Positions 1-12,612 of a stretch of DNA of 64,000 nucleotides are shown here, piece after piece. A model generated the notes under the pieces. That model had not been told where the DNA came from, did no database searches, and saw nothing but the letters and a program-made list of their open reading frames with translations. The position numbers and the translations under genes were made by a program. The stretch comes from Distichodus sexfasciatus (Eukaryota; Chordata; Actinopteri; Characiformes; Distichodontidae): the NCBI GenBank assembly GCA_032718565.1, contig JAVGVS010000017.1, forward strand, positions 4,879,866 to 4,943,865, read 5' to 3'. The stretch's first letter is position 1. Every line of letters starts with the position of its first letter.

Positions 1-668
1 AATGTTGATCTGTAACTCTGCTGCCTTGCTGAATTCAGCATTTGAACCTGCTTTGCTCAGTCTGCTCTTGTTAATTAGCTGATTAATTCAGGTGCATTGG
101 CAATAGAGAAAATGACACTAAAACATCTGAACTAAAAGATGACACAAAAACACGAGCATAGATGTTCAATATTCGTACAAACACACATTCCACTTCAGAC
201 TAGCATATTATTTTAGGTTGATCATGAGATCTTCACAATTATACTTTTGATTTAAATCTGCCTTACCTAATATATGTCCACTAACACTACATGTTAGGTA
301 ACATTAAATACAGTTAAACATGATTAAACATCCCATAAGGCACAATCAAGATTTTGGAACCAACTAAGAATAGATATCATACTCTGGCATGAATATGAAG
401 CTAATTCCCCTCCGAACCGTTTCGGTAATACAGTGGTTCAAGTATTTTTGTGCAAAGCGTTGTTTTTTATTAAAGACTGCTTATCACAGTAGTTTTCCTC
501 TCAACATACATCCTGGGCTAGCTGCATTAGCGATGCTCGTTGTTGTAGTAACAATTAGCAGGGTAGTAGAAACAAGTTTCTAACTTCGTAATCTATAATT
601 CAATATGGTATAATAATTCTACTGTCCCTTACGGCTTTATTCTAGTGGACAGTGTTAAAAGCCCTTAC
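1..668. other. no recognisable gene
   Basis: AT-rich DNA with only short open frames. No splice-flanked exon, repeat family or RNA gene could be recognised here. Confidence 0.5.
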
Positions 669-734
669 CGTCAGGACTTGCAAATCATCTTTGTTTGGCT
701 TTTTTTGCTCACCATCGTTGTCAACTTCAGCCAT
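669..734 (-). CDS. candidate first coding exon of a divergent gene
   Basis: Reading the minus strand, an ATG in good context (AAACATGG) opens exactly 22 codons rich in charged residues (starting MAEVDNDGEQKK) and runs into a consensus-like donor, ACG|GTAAGG. The start lies about 310 bp from the oppositely oriented start of the mannosidase gene, so the two could share a bidirectional promoter. I do not recognise the protein, and the next exon would lie outside the window. A chance open frame of this length is quite possible; the splice donor and start context are the only support. Confidence 0.33.
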
Positions 735-1046
735 GTTTAGGTGGTAGGCTCAGAAACTGCAGAAACATAAACTCGATCGCCGCCTGCTGTTTGGGAGGTT
801 AATATTCACAATGATCAAAGGAAAACCTTTTAGAACTGTTAACATAAATCAATTTTTGGCACATAAAGTATTGTTTTTTCTTTTACATGTTATGCAATTT
901 CCAGTTTTTAGCATGCTTTCACTAAGTCACTTATTGAGGACTTATGGGCAGGTTATAGTGCGCATGCTCAGTACGAAGTCATACGCTGTCATGAGACATT
1001 CGTCAGCCGACTACACATTGTCCTGTAGTTGTTTTTATCCGGAAAA

Positions 1047-4000
1047 ATGAAGCGCTTTGTTCTTTTTCTTGGATTTCTGTGTAGTTTAGTATCAGTGGGA
1101 TATGGAGAACAAATTCAAGCCTTCGTTATCCCTCACAGTCACATGGACGTGGGCTGGGTTTACACGGTACAGGTAAGATGGGGGTTTGTGGGAGTTGTGA
1201 GTTCTCCTTTTCAGCCTAAATTAGGGTGACAATACTTCCTCTTTCCCCTGGACATGTCCTCTTTTTAAGATCAAAAAATGTGTCCGACCAGGATTCTAAA
1301 ATCGTCCGGTATTTCATTCTATCTCAGCCTCAAACATTCTCACATTGAATTTGCGTTGCATTTGTTTTCCTAATCTAGTTACTTCGCCTTCCTCTACTCA
1401 CTTCCACTCACTTTAAGCATAAATCGAGTGGAAGTGAGTAGGGGGAGAGCGAAGTACGTAAGTGGACGAATTGCCAACAGCGGAGTGAACTGTCACATAT
1501 TACCTTCCCCAGCGTCCCGCTGCTAAGTCAGTTTCACTGCTACTTAAATCTGGTCACCCTACCTAAACAAATCGCTAGGTTGGGGCTTTTACTTAGTGTA
1601 ATACGCTGTGTTTTGGTTTGTGTTTGTAGGAGAGCATGCACGCTTACGCCAGCAATGTATACAGCACTGTAGTGGAGGAGCTGTCAAGGGAGAAGAGCCG
1701 CAAATTTATCGCAGTCGAGCAGGAGTTTTTCCGACTCTGGTGGGACACTGCAGCCTCACAGTGGCACAAGACACAGGTAAAGGTTGTGACGTTGGTGATT
1801 AATTACCAGGGGTGGAAGTAACGAATTACAAATACTCACGTTACTGTAATTAAGTAGATTTTTGGGTACTTGTACTTTTATGAGTAGTTTTTCAAATGTG
1901 TAATTTTACTCGTACTTGAGTACAATGTACACCATGTAATCTACTTCGCTACTTATAAAATCAAAAGTCGCTACTGAGTACGCACACAATTTGAATTAAT
2001 ATTCAAACCTTTCATCTGCATCTTTGAAGCCAATAAGGCTGTGCAATCGCGACCGCGCCATTTAATCTATGACGTAAGCAAAGAATAAACTCCGCTGCAG
2101 CAGCAGGCACAGGTGTCTGGAGGTACTACACAGTGGAGTGCAAACTAATTTATAGACTGAAGATTTGGAGACAAAGAAGCCAAAATGGAGCCAAACGAAG
2201 CCGGATAGACTCTGTTAATTTAGAAAACCAGCTCTGAACAAAAGGTTCAGAAAGTGAAATGTGACAGAAGTGCTATTATGTCTAAGAATTTAAGACACTT
2301 ACCTGCCTGTTGTTCGCATTGTATTGGGAAAGGTTTAAACTGTTCTATGCATGTTCAAAAACATTTTTGTTATTGTTTTAACAAACAAATTTCCTGCTTT
2401 ATATCTACATTTATTTACAAAACAAATTGCCTTTCTGTACCTTGTTCATCTGAGAAATGTGCTTTGAACGTAGATATTTTATACTGGTGAATCGAATCGA
2501 ATGCCTGCTATTCACAACACAATAAAGCATCCGTCGGTTAAAAAGTAGTTAGTACTCTGAGTAGTTTATGAGAAGAGTACTTTGTACTTTTACTCAAGTA
2601 TTTTTTTAACACCAGTACTTTTACTTGTAATTGAGTACATTTTAACCAATGTAACAGTACTTGTACTTGAGTGCAAATTTTCAGTACTCTCTCCACCTCT
2701 GTTAATTACATATTTAAAATGGTGACAAACTGTATAAGTCACTAATTATTTTAGAAGCAGTCCATCTTTGCTACCCGCAAAATGTATGTTTTGTATACTA
2801 AAAGCATGTAAACAATTAAATAAAGAAAGAACAGACAATGAATCAAGTTTCAAGAAAAGTAAATGTAAGACAGTGGCGTTGCTTGTTGGGACCGTTTATT
2901 CAATTTTGGGCAGTTATTTGGAATAGATCGATGTAACTGAAAAAAGTTTTCATCTTTCTTATTCTTATTTATTAAGGATTCTTTATTAGCCACATACATA
3001 GTGAAATGAAAAGGCGATGTCCTGACAATATGAAAATAAGTTTAAATAAAAATACTGGTAATAAATTAAGTTTAAGAAAAAGTGATAACTTAAGTGTAAA
3101 ATATGCCCTTAAAATAAGCATTAATATGCATGAACTAACATTTTATAAAATGTGAAATTGTGCATGTGTTAACTTTATGTTAATAATGAAAAGGAATATT
3201 AAGTTGATATTAGATATGTCCACATAAGCTTCCAGATGTTCATATTTTCTTTTCCTGTTGAAGATAAAGATTTTCTTATTAATTTGCTTGCGTGTCAGGT
3301 GAGAGAGCTGCTACAGGAAGGGCGTCTGGAGTTTATTATTGGAGGCCAAGTTATGCACGATGAAGCAGTGACTGATATTGATGATGCTGTTCTTCAGCTG
3401 ACAGGTCTGTGTGGATTTACATTGGCAGCATTTATAAGACGGTCTTATCCAGAGCAACTCATATTTCCTAATTACAGGGACCATCTCCTTGGAGCGACTT
3501 GGGTTTAAGGACACTTAATAGTGATTTTATACTCTTCCAGGTTCCGGTCCCCCAATCTTATGATCACATGCACATGAATTGAGTCCACTGCACCACCATT
3601 GTGTTTATTATAGTGCACAGCCCCCATGAAAATACACCTAAATGATCTTGCTCTATAGGTTTATTGGTGACTCTAAATTTGCCCTGTACAGTCATTGACA
3701 AAAGTCTTGTCACATAAGGACATATTAAAATTAAAATGGCATATAACTTTATTTCTAATCAATTAATTGTTACAATAAATGGATCAATTTAATCCCAAGG
3801 GCTTTCACATTAATATCTGGGTGCAAAATGAAACAGTCAAAAAGTGTCCTGATGTTCACAGCTTGTTAAAGTCCATAACACTTATTTTTGCACTTATGTC
3901 TTTTAATGATTCACCCAATCACAGATTAGAGGTTCACCTGTGACAAATACTGTAATTAACATAATCCCAGGTGTGTATAAAAAGAACCCTAGCACACCAG

Positions 4001-7000
4001 ACCTTCATTTGAAATGCAGCCTGACTTCTGACAACATGCCAAAATTCAACCACAGACCAAAGTGCAGATCATCAAACACTTGAAGACCAAGTCTGCTGCT
4101 GAGGTGGCATACATTGTTAATGTATCCAAATGTCAAGTGGAGAGGATAAAAAAAAGATATGAAGAAACTGGTGATGTTCATGACAAGCCCAGGTCAGGCA
4201 GACCCCGTAAGACAACTCTTGGAGAGGACCGTTTGTTGCTTCAGCAGTCCAGGGCCAACCCTTTTTCAACTGCAGCAGAGCTACATCAGAACTGGTTACC
4301 AGAAACTGCTGTGTCTACAAGAACAGTTTTTTCGAATTCTCACACGCAGTGGTCTCCATGGCCGAATTAGTGCTCAGAAACCAGCATTAACGAGAACACA
4401 ACAAAAAAAGTGTGTTGAATTTGCCAAGGCCCACAGCTTGCAGCAAGGATGGACAGTGGAAAAGTGGCAGAGGGTTGATTTTTCTGAGGAATCATCCACT
4501 GAACTGCATACCAAATGCCGCAAATACTGCAGGAGACCTGTTGGAACCCGCACGGACCCAAGATTCGCCCAGAAAACAGTCAAGTTTGGTGGAGGAAAAA
4601 TCATAGTTTGGGGTTACATCCAGTATGGTGGTGTTCGAGAGATCTGCAGAGTGGATGGCAACATCAACAACCTGAAGTATAAAGACATTCTTGCTGCCCA
4701 TTACATTCCAAACCATAAGAGAGGGCAAATTCTGCAGCAGGATGGCGCTCCTTCTCATACTTCAGCCTCCACACTGAAGTTCCTGAAACTGAAGAGGATC
4801 AAGGTGCTCCAGTATTGGCCAGCCCAGTCACCAGACATGAACATTATTGAGCATGTCTGGGCTAAGATGAAGGAGGAGGCTTGGAAGATGAAACCAAAGA
4901 ATCTCGACGGACTCTGGGAGTCCTGCAAGACTGCTTTCTTTGCCATTCCAGATGACTTCATCAACAAGTTATTTCAGTCATTGCCAAGACGTATGAATGC
5001 AGTCCTCCAAGCTCATGGAAGTCATACACGTTATTAATTCTTTTTTCCAAAGCACCATGACTTTATGTTCTGATGTTATTGTAGCATGTTTGTGTATTCT
5101 AAATAAAGTACATGTATAATTTCTAGATTATTTTTATATATGACAAGACTTTTGTCCAGGCAAAATTTGACCTGTCTGTCCTAATTAAATGATAAAACTC
5201 AATGAATGATGCAAAACTTTATTTTGGTATAATAAGCATAATCTAGAGGGCTTTGCCTTTCTTATAAGCCATTTCTGATTCCAACTGATTAACTACAAGT
5301 CATTATTTGTTTTTCTTACAACTTGGTTAAGTGACAAGACTTTGGCAGGCACTGTATGGTGTGCATGTGAGTGTGATTGTGTGTGTGCCCTACGGTGAGT
5401 TAGTGCCTACCCAGGGTTGTTCTCCGCCTTGCGCGCGCAAGTTCCCAGGATAGGCTCTGGTCCCCCCGCAACCCCAGCTGGGATTAAGCGGTTCGGATAA
5501 TGAATGAATGAACAAATGAATGATCTGTCTGTCTCACACTCCCTCCAATCTTCTCTATCTGTATTTTAGAAGGACATGGCTTCTTGTATGAAACATTTGG
5601 CATCAGGCCTCGCTTTTCCTGGCATGTTGACCCTTTCGGTGCATCTGCTACCACTCCAGTCCTTTTTGCCCTGGCCGGATTTGATGCTCACCTGATCTCG
5701 CGCATTGACTATGACCTCAAAGATGACATGCAAAGGAACAAGGTGGGTGGTCATCTATTTATATTCGATGTACCCATATTTGCAGGGATTTTTATATATC
5801 AAATCTGATTATATCTGAACGTGTTTAATCAGAAACTGCAGTTTGTTTGGAGAGGATCACATTCTTTAGGAGAAAATCAGGAGATTTTCACCCACACCAT
5901 GGACCAGTACAGTTACTGTACACCGTCTTACCTCCCATTCTCAAATAGGTAATTTTTTAAAGATAAATATTTATATATCTATTAACCTGATTGCCATAGC
6001 ATCTCTTATTTGTATGCTATGTGCATTGTTGTTATAATTAGATCAGGGTTTTATTGGAATGGAGTTGCCGTCTTTCCAGAGCCTCCCAAAGATGGAATTT
6101 ATCCCAACATGAGCCTGCCAGTCACAAAGGAAACACTGGAGCCTTATGCCCAAACTATGGTGAACAACATTAAACAACGGGCCCAGTGGTTTCGGACCAG
6201 CCATGTTCTTTGGCCGTGGGTCAGTGCCGTACATTAGCTTGTTTGTCTTAAAACTGCCTTGACATATTGCTGCTGTACAGTATCTGTGTCCTCAAACACT
6301 TGTACATTTTTAAGAGAATTGTGTCCTTTTGCTAGGGCTGTGATAAGCAGTTCTACAATGCCTCAGTGCAGTTTACAAATATGGACATGCTGATGAATTA
6401 CATCACCAAGCACAGCAAGGAATTTGGAGTAACAGTTCAGTATGCCACGCTGGAAGAGTACTTTCAAGCTATTCATCTGTCAAATCTGTCCTGGGAAGTT
6501 AGAGAAAACCAAGACTTTCTCCCTTACTCTACTGGTAGGATGATCTTAAAATATCATAGTAGTCATACATTGACTGATTCCAAAGAATGCTAATTATGTC
6601 CAAGATTCTATAAGTCACTGTTTAAGGACTTTACTGTATTCCTTCTAGAATCCTTCCAGGCATGGACAGGATTTTATGCCTCCAGAAATGTTCTGAAAGG
6701 AGTAGCAAGAAAAGCCAGTTCCCGTCTCCATGCTGCAGAGTCTCTTTTTGTTCGGTATCGACTCCATTATCCAGATGGCCCAGTTCAGAAAGAATGGGCT
6801 ATGGAGAAACTGAAGGCTCTTAGATGGGCAGTGTCTGAGGTGCCTGCTTATACAAATCATTACAATGAGTAGTTACAGGTAGTATATGTCATGGGTAATC
6901 AATTTCAGTCTTGGAGGGCCAGTGTCCTGGAGGTTTTTCATCCTACTGGATTTCAGAGCATTCACACCTGGTCTCAGGTAGATAATCACCAAATAGACTG

Positions 7001-10000
7001 ATCAGGTGGGATGGAAAACCTCCAGTACACCGACCCTCCAGAACTGGACTTGATTACCCTTGGTATATGTTACATAGTATAAATAATTTCATGTTTTACC
7101 TGTTCTGTATCAACCCAGGTTCAACATCATGATGGTATCACAGGTACGGAATCCCCTAAAGTGGCTGAGATGTATATGGATCACCTCATGCAAAGTATGA
7201 TGGGAGTGGAAGAGCTCTTGGCAGCCATGTTTCTTCTTCCTCAAAATCCCAGCTTTTCCAGTGCCACTAATAGAGTCAAGCCTGATGAAAAAGGTAAATT
7301 GTGCCTGAAATTGTGTGCCCTTTCCATCGTTTTCAAAAATGACCTAGAAAATGAGCAGCCCCACTGCATCATAAAATTGGACATGATGAGACATGATAAA
7401 TATTTTGCACAGAAGAAATTTATTTCTTAAGCATTCTTTTAGATCTTTTAGCAGATATCAGCTGTCCTGAGTGATTAATAGAAAAGGGCCAGACTGTGAA
7501 TTATAAAATAGTGAAGGTTCTGGATTTCTCATTTTCTTATTTAGAGTCATTAGGTGATCTTGAGCAGCACATCATTGTATACAATCCACTCGCCTGGAAT
7601 ATAACAACATACATCAATATTTCCGTAAAATATCCAATGGCACTTGTGTTTGATGATAATGGTAAAGCAGTTCCTGCTCAGGTAACATATTCATTATGTT
7701 CCTTGTTACATCTACTACATTTGCAGTCCTACTTATTTATTTACACTTAATCACTTTTCTTCAGATCCAGCCCTCTGCCGAGTCTCTGTCCGACTATGAC
7801 CTTTACGTCATGGTGGAACTGGGTGGACTTCAGTACAGAAAATACCTCATCCAGTTTCCACAAGCAAAATGCAGCAAGATTGCTAGATGTGGGCTGACTT
7901 ATTCAGCCAAGGTAGTGACGTTTAAAAGGCGGAATGTAAGAGAGTGGAAGAATACGGGGAGAAAGCTCCTTCCTGTTTTGAATGAGTGTTACACACTGCT
8001 TTTTGATGAGGAGACTAATCTGCTGCACAGTATTACCTACAGGTCTGATTACATTTTTTTGTTTCTCACTTTATTTAGATGTTTTGGACACTTGGTGAGA
8101 TCCCTCATCACTAATTTCTGTTGCCACATTTATTTTGCATTTCATTTTATCTTGCATTTCAAGGCATGAAAAGAAGAAAGTTAGGATGCGTCAAGACTTC
8201 TGGGAGTACAAGGCCAATGGCGATGTCTATGCCGGACCCATCTCAGACAACTACATCTTCACAGCCAATGGGGTTGCTGTTCCTGCCTATAAATCCGTTT
8301 CCATGGATATAATCCCAGGCAAAATCATTTCTGAGATCCGACAATATTTCTACAGGTCATCATCTAAAGCCTTGTACTAGTTGTAGTCTTTGTGGGTTGT
8401 CTTTTCAGTAAGAAAATGGATTCCAAAGTTTGCAATTCTTTCTACAGAGAGGAGACTGATAAGAACTACACTTACTCAGTGATCACCCGAGTTCCAGTTG
8501 GTTTCAAAGACAGGATATTATGCCAGAGACTAGATCAGAGCTATGGGATTGGTCCCCTGATTGTGAATAGAGAAGCAGTACTCAGAACAACCACTAGTCT
8601 GGGTAACAACAGGACGATATTCACAGACAACAATGGCTACCAGATGATGAAGAGGGATTATAAACAGTATGTCAACAATACACTATCTCGAGTAAGAATG
8701 ACAATAAGGACATATACGTATGTTACTTTGAAGCAGTGGTTCCCAAAGTGGGCCAAGGTGCAGCAAGATAAATGTATGACATAGATCTGACCAAAAGTCT
8801 AGATTATTTTTTTCCTCTTAAGGAGTTGTTTACATTTCAAAGCCATTTTTGTGCAGAGAAGCAATTTTGAGAAAATATGTTTTAAAGTAGAGTTGGGAAT
8901 GTTAATGCATTAACACACTGGATTTACCAGGAAACACTTTAATGAATTTAACACAAATTATTCAAGGTTGACTAAAACTTTCGCCAGTACCTCCAGCATA
9001 AGTGTTTATCTGACTGATGCCTGATGCCTATTATAGAGTAAAAAGTAGACTTTTTATTGCGCCCCCCATATGATGAAGATTTGGCGAATGTACCTGGAAT
9101 GTTAACCGAGTAACTGAAAGGGGCAAATAAGGCTATGAAAAGGGGGAGAAATTAGGAAATTGAGTGAGGAAAAACTGGTAACTAGAAAATATTTTTATCC
9201 ACAAACCTTTGTGGAAACATCCAGAAAAAGTTAAGGAACCACTGCTTTGAACAAAGTCATATATATGTACCAGTATTCAGTTTTTACCTAGATTGACCTA
9301 TGATTGTTTTCATGTGTAGAACTACTACCCAATGGTGCGAGGAGCCTATATTGAAGATGATTCCAGCAGGCTTGTCCTACTCAGTGAGAGAGCACATGGA
9401 GTGGCTAGTCTCAACAATGGCGAGATAGAGGTGCATAATCAATCACATCAACTTTTTTTTTTGTAACTTGAATTTTATTGGTTTTCAAATGATACAAAAA
9501 TAGTATCTGTACCAGTAATACACAAGAATCAACCACACAACTTTAGACATTAGTTTTCCGTATCCATGATGCTGTCTCCGTGAAGGAAGTTATAAGCAGT
9601 CCATTTTGTCCATTTGTCCAGCAAAGAGGTTTGCTGAATTCTTACTACATGTGTAAGTCTTTCCAGTTGAAATATCTCTTCTACAATGTCCATCCAATTA
9701 TCCAGAGTAGGAGGCTCTTCTTTACACCATCTACTGGTGATTGACTTTTTAGCTGGTGCTAGTAAAATTTTCATCAGGTATGTCATTACCAGAAACCTCT
9801 TTTTTCAATTACTCAGAACAAGTGTTTCAAATGTCTTAGCCAACTCATGTCCTAATATTCTTCTCATCTGTGACCACACATCCTCCCAGATTTTTTTTAT
9901 TTTACTACTTTCCCAAAATATATGCGTGATCCGCTTTGTCTGCACCACACATTCTCCAGCACAAATGTTGTGAACATGCCCTTAGGAGTGATAAAGTATC

Positions 10001-11541
10001 TGACAATGTTTTCCAGCACAGTTCTCTCCACACCGTAGAGCTGGACGTTGTTTTCTGAACTTCACATATATTGTGCCAGTCTTCTGAACTCAGTTGAATT
10101 TTTTTTTTCCCATTTATCTCTTATATAGAGTGTGGAACTTCCTCTTCTCTGTTTCATCCCTTTATATAATCCCGATAACACTCTCCCTGTCTTAATTTTG
10201 TGCAGTGCATACGAAAATTTTATCATACTGGATGGTTCTGATGGAATATCTGCTTTGATGTTTTTTTTTTCGAAGTAGACATCAACATTTTGACAGTGAA
10301 TTGTCTTTATTTACTCAAAGTATGTGTTTTTTGTGATGGGTGTCAGGTGATGCTTCACAGGCGGCTATGGAACAACCAAGAATGGAACCGGGGTTATAAC
10401 CTAACCCTAAATGACTCCTCTGTGGTGAGGCCAGTCCTGTGGATGATGCTGGGATCTCCTGCTGTCATGGCCTCCCTCTATCAGCAGGAGGCAGTCTACC
10501 TGCAGCACAGACCCATTGTTTTGCCCATAGACAAACCCCGTGAGTTAGTTATTTTATAACATGTTTTTATATATACATTATGGTTATAGCATGCATGGTT
10601 TTATTTCTGACAGAGGAACCATGGAAGGGGGAAGAGAGATGGGAAGGACCTACTGTCCAGTCTGTGGTTTTGCCACGAAATCTACATGTTCAGTCATTCA
10701 CCGTCCCTGGATGGAGCTATGTTCCCAAGCATGCACAGCAGCTCCAGAATATAAACTCAGGCAGGCAGTGTTTCTCATTTCACCCACAATGGTTGTGGAG
10801 CTCTGTATAGAAATAATACACTTTCTCATTTTATATAAAAGGTGTTTGTATTCAGGAAAGCCATTGCATTTCAGGTGGAGAGTCAAAAGTAGACTTTGAT
10901 CGGGTTCTTTTAAGGCTCATTCACTTGTATGAAGAAGGAGAGGACCCTGTCCTGTCCAAACCAGTCACCATCAACCTCAAGGTAAAATGAGAAATGGAAA
11001 TTAATTTGATTTGCTGTCTATATAATAAATATCTCTTAATCTAGATTCTAAAAAATAGAGATGCACATAAACAACATAGTTACTTAAGTATCTTGACAAC
11101 CATTTCCTAATTTCTTTTTAGACTTTAAAGCACAAATGTATTTTTGTAGACATTTTTTTTATTTAATGTGCTGAGTTTGCACACACATTTCATTTATCAC
11201 TTGTTAATTTTTCTCATTTAAAGGAAGTTTTCCAGGGGTTAGGTGAAGTGAAAGCTGTTCAAGAGCGCTCTCTCACAGGAACCTGGGATGTCTCAGACCT
11301 CAAGAGATGGAGCTGGAGGACTACTGACAATATAAAGTTTACAGGTACATGAGTTTTATAATAGATAAAATTTGAAATGTGTGGATCTAATATAAAGTAG
11401 CGGTAATGAAGCAAGGACTTTGACATGTTTTTGTCTGTATTTATTCTAGAGAATGCCGGTTCCTTTAGAGGTGTGACCGAGGACTTCAGTGTGACTGTAT
11501 CAACAAAAGAGATCAGAACTTTTTTTCTGTACTTTAAATAG
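1047..11541 (+). CDS. man2b2: MAN2B2-like alpha-mannosidase, 19 exons, complete
   Basis: Glycoside hydrolase family 38 enzyme (epididymis-specific/core-specific lysosomal alpha-mannosidase type) that removes alpha-mannose from N-glycans. Exons: 1047-1172, 1630-1776, 3299-3404, 5570-5742, 5833-5948, 6042-6219, 6336-6534, 6649-6839, 7119-7293, 7545-7681, 7765-8042, 8164-8355, 8448-8691, 9320-9430, 10347-10539, 10614-10760, 10875-10981, 11224-11344, 11450-11541. They join in frame to 3033 nt, 1010 residues, close to the human length (1009). A signal peptide of about 20 residues precedes PHSHMDVGW, whose H32 and D34 are expected zinc ligands. WHVDPFGAS holds the likely nucleophile D147, and VQHHDGITGT marks the second zinc site. 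All introns are GT-AG except intron 16, which reads GC-AG. The intron 8 donor (GAG|GTGCCT) is weak; a better donor 32 bp downstream would read through an in-frame TAG, so it was rejected. No disabling lesion is visible. Confidence 0.95.
1222..1561. mobile_element. short DNA transposon in intron 1, TIR TAGGGTGAC
   Basis: Ends are the inverted pair TAGGGTGAC / GTCACCCTA, flanked on both sides by CCTAAA. The middle holds an imperfect inverted repeat of about 30 bp arms at 1381-1456. A decayed piece of the same repeat is seen near 53455-53522. No coding capacity; superfamily not assigned. Confidence 0.6.
1807..2701. mobile_element. non-autonomous hAT-type element in intron 2
   Basis: Starts CAGGGGTGGA and ends TCCACCTCTG, an imperfect terminal inverted repeat, and is flanked by a perfect 8-bp duplication TTAATTAC at 1799-1806 and 2702-2709. 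The 8-bp duplication and terminal CAG are hAT hallmarks. The subterminal zones are rich in GTACTTGTACTT-like repeats. No transposase frame is visible. Confidence 0.85.
2965..3040 (-). repeat. LINE 3'-tail fragment, probable
   Basis: ATTCTTTATTAGCCACATAC followed by AGTGAAATG resembles the 3' end of the LINE copy that begins at 46427 (ATTCTTTATTTGTCACGTGC ... AGTGAAATG). It lies within mannosidase intron 2. Short and diverged. Confidence 0.35.
3655..5520 (+). repeat. tRNA-headed SINE (family 1), split by Tc1
   Basis: The left piece (about 3655-3686, GACTCTAAATTTGCCCTG) and right piece (5357-5520, CCTACCCAGGGTTGTT to GATTAAGCGGTTCGGATAATG) together match the body and tail of the fuller SINE copy at 26397-26748. 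The Tc1 element at 3689-5354 sits in the break, at a TA. The tRNA-like head is missing. Confidence 0.7.
3689..5354 (+). mobile_element. Tc1/mariner element with broken transposase
   Basis: TA dinucleotides at 3687-3688 and 5355-5356 flank inverted ends sharing AAAGTCTTGTCAC. The transposase runs from about 4036 to 5037: an N-terminal helix-turn-helix DNA-binding part with a GRPRK hook, then the DDE domain with QQDGAPSHTS and SPDMNIIEHVW. It needs at least two frame changes (4036-4062 and about 4325), and the usual SDE around the first catalytic aspartate reads SEE. It is therefore an inactive copy in mannosidase intron 3. Confidence 0.93.
6893..7059. mobile_element. palindromic MITE in intron 8
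   Basis: GGGTAATCAATTTCAGTCTT and the segment ending AACTGGACTTGATTACCC are inverted copies of one another over about 50 bp arms (shared TGGAGGG and CTGGAGG blocks). This is the layout of the short fold-back MITEs common in fish. No coding capacity. Confidence 0.65.
9450..10285 (-). mobile_element. 5'-truncated L1 retrotransposon (ORF2 C-terminus)
   Basis: A run of T at the left edge is the reversed poly(A) tail. The minus strand encodes, with interruptions, the C-terminal region of L1 ORF2: blocks such as SSEDWHNICEVQ, TVWRELCWKTL and CWRMCGADKADHAYI (the cysteine-containing tail motif), then LAPAKKSITSRW and EEPPTLDNWMDIVEEIF in the open stretch at 9550-9786. It is dead through stops and truncation, and lies in mannosidase intron 14. 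Confidence 0.85.
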
Positions 11542-11910
11542 ACAAACTCTAATAATTAACTTTTGTGCAAGTTTTTCAATGGAATGTTGTGCAGTCTTTC
11601 TTTTTTTGGAAATATCTACAAGGGTTAACAACTTATTAGCAATCTGTAATGAATAAGTTCAGTTTGATTCAAATATCTTCTGGGATTTCACATTTATTCT
11701 GTCATTAAGAAAACATTCTGATATTAGAATTCCATTCTGATTAAAATAATTAAATCCAGGGGGATTCCTACTGATCACAGCACTCTGAAACCCGAATCCT
11801 GGTGAATACATTCTGATTTATCTGTCTTCTGTGAAGACCATTACACATACTGATGGTTTTTTCGTATTGCCTTGTGATTTCATGTGTTTTTGTGAGAAAT
11901 TGTGCCTGTC

Positions 11911-11916
11911 ATTAAA
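11911..11916 (+). terminator. man2b2: possible poly(A) signal of man2b2
   Basis: ATTAAA, 370 bp after the stop codon, followed by T-rich DNA. It is the first good polyadenylation hexamer variant downstream of the gene. Confidence 0.4.
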
Positions 11917-12612
11917 GTATTTCTTTTTGATCATATGTATTCCAGTGTGTAGAGTTAATCATTTTAACACAAAATACACAAAATAAATTCGTTATGAATT
12001 GTATGGGTAATATGGGAAAACTTGTCTTGATAGGCATTTTTACTAGGACCACAGGGTGCTTCTAGTGCTTTTTTGAACAACCACTCATACCAGCAGGAGG
12101 GTGCCATCAAGTGAGTGCAACACCTCTTTCAGATGCAACCCAGTTGTCTATATTGGTGTACTATCTGTGTCCTGGTGAAATAACATTTCTGAAGAGAATT
12201 CATAAATAAGCCAGTATTCATGCTTCAAGCCAAACTAAGCAATAATTATAATTACAATTACTGAATTATATACTACATATATTTTACCTCCCTGTTACAA
12301 ATATCAGTTTAATATATGGTTTTGGTAATTGGTATGGGTAATTTGTTAAAATAAAAAAAGAAAAAAAACACAAAATTTCGGTTAAAGTGTGTTGTCACGC
12401 GCACGTCACTGAAAAATTATTAGTAATGCTTTACATTACTGCGTTACAGCAAAAAGTAATCCAGTGTTCAAGAAAAGCTAATGTTGTGCACATACTTGCC
12501 AGTTTGTGGACATATTTTAATGAAAATGTGTCCGTGGTTCAGTGAAATTATTCTTATTTGCAACAATCAAAGTTACATCATTGTTCCCCACTGATTTTCA
12601 CTTCACGCTCAG
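11917..12612. other. intergenic, transposon remnants
   Basis: No gene seen. About 12414-12470 (AGTAATGCTTTACATTACTG, GTTACAGCAAAAAGTAAT) resembles the subterminal part of the hAT-type element at 35970-36817. Confidence 0.4.

Noticed and set aside
811..1050. Upstream 79-codon frame as a gene
   Set aside because: Low-complexity hydrophobic composition and no conserved look; it overlaps the man2b2 start region.
4062..5037. Open frames looking like a host gene in man2b2 intron 3
   Set aside because: They are the two halves of a Tc1/mariner transposase within TA-flanked inverted repeats.
6840..6872. In-frame stop making man2b2 a pseudogene
   Set aside because: The stop lies beyond a GT donor that joins GAG to GTTCAACATCATGATGG in frame, matching the family motif SEVQHHD.
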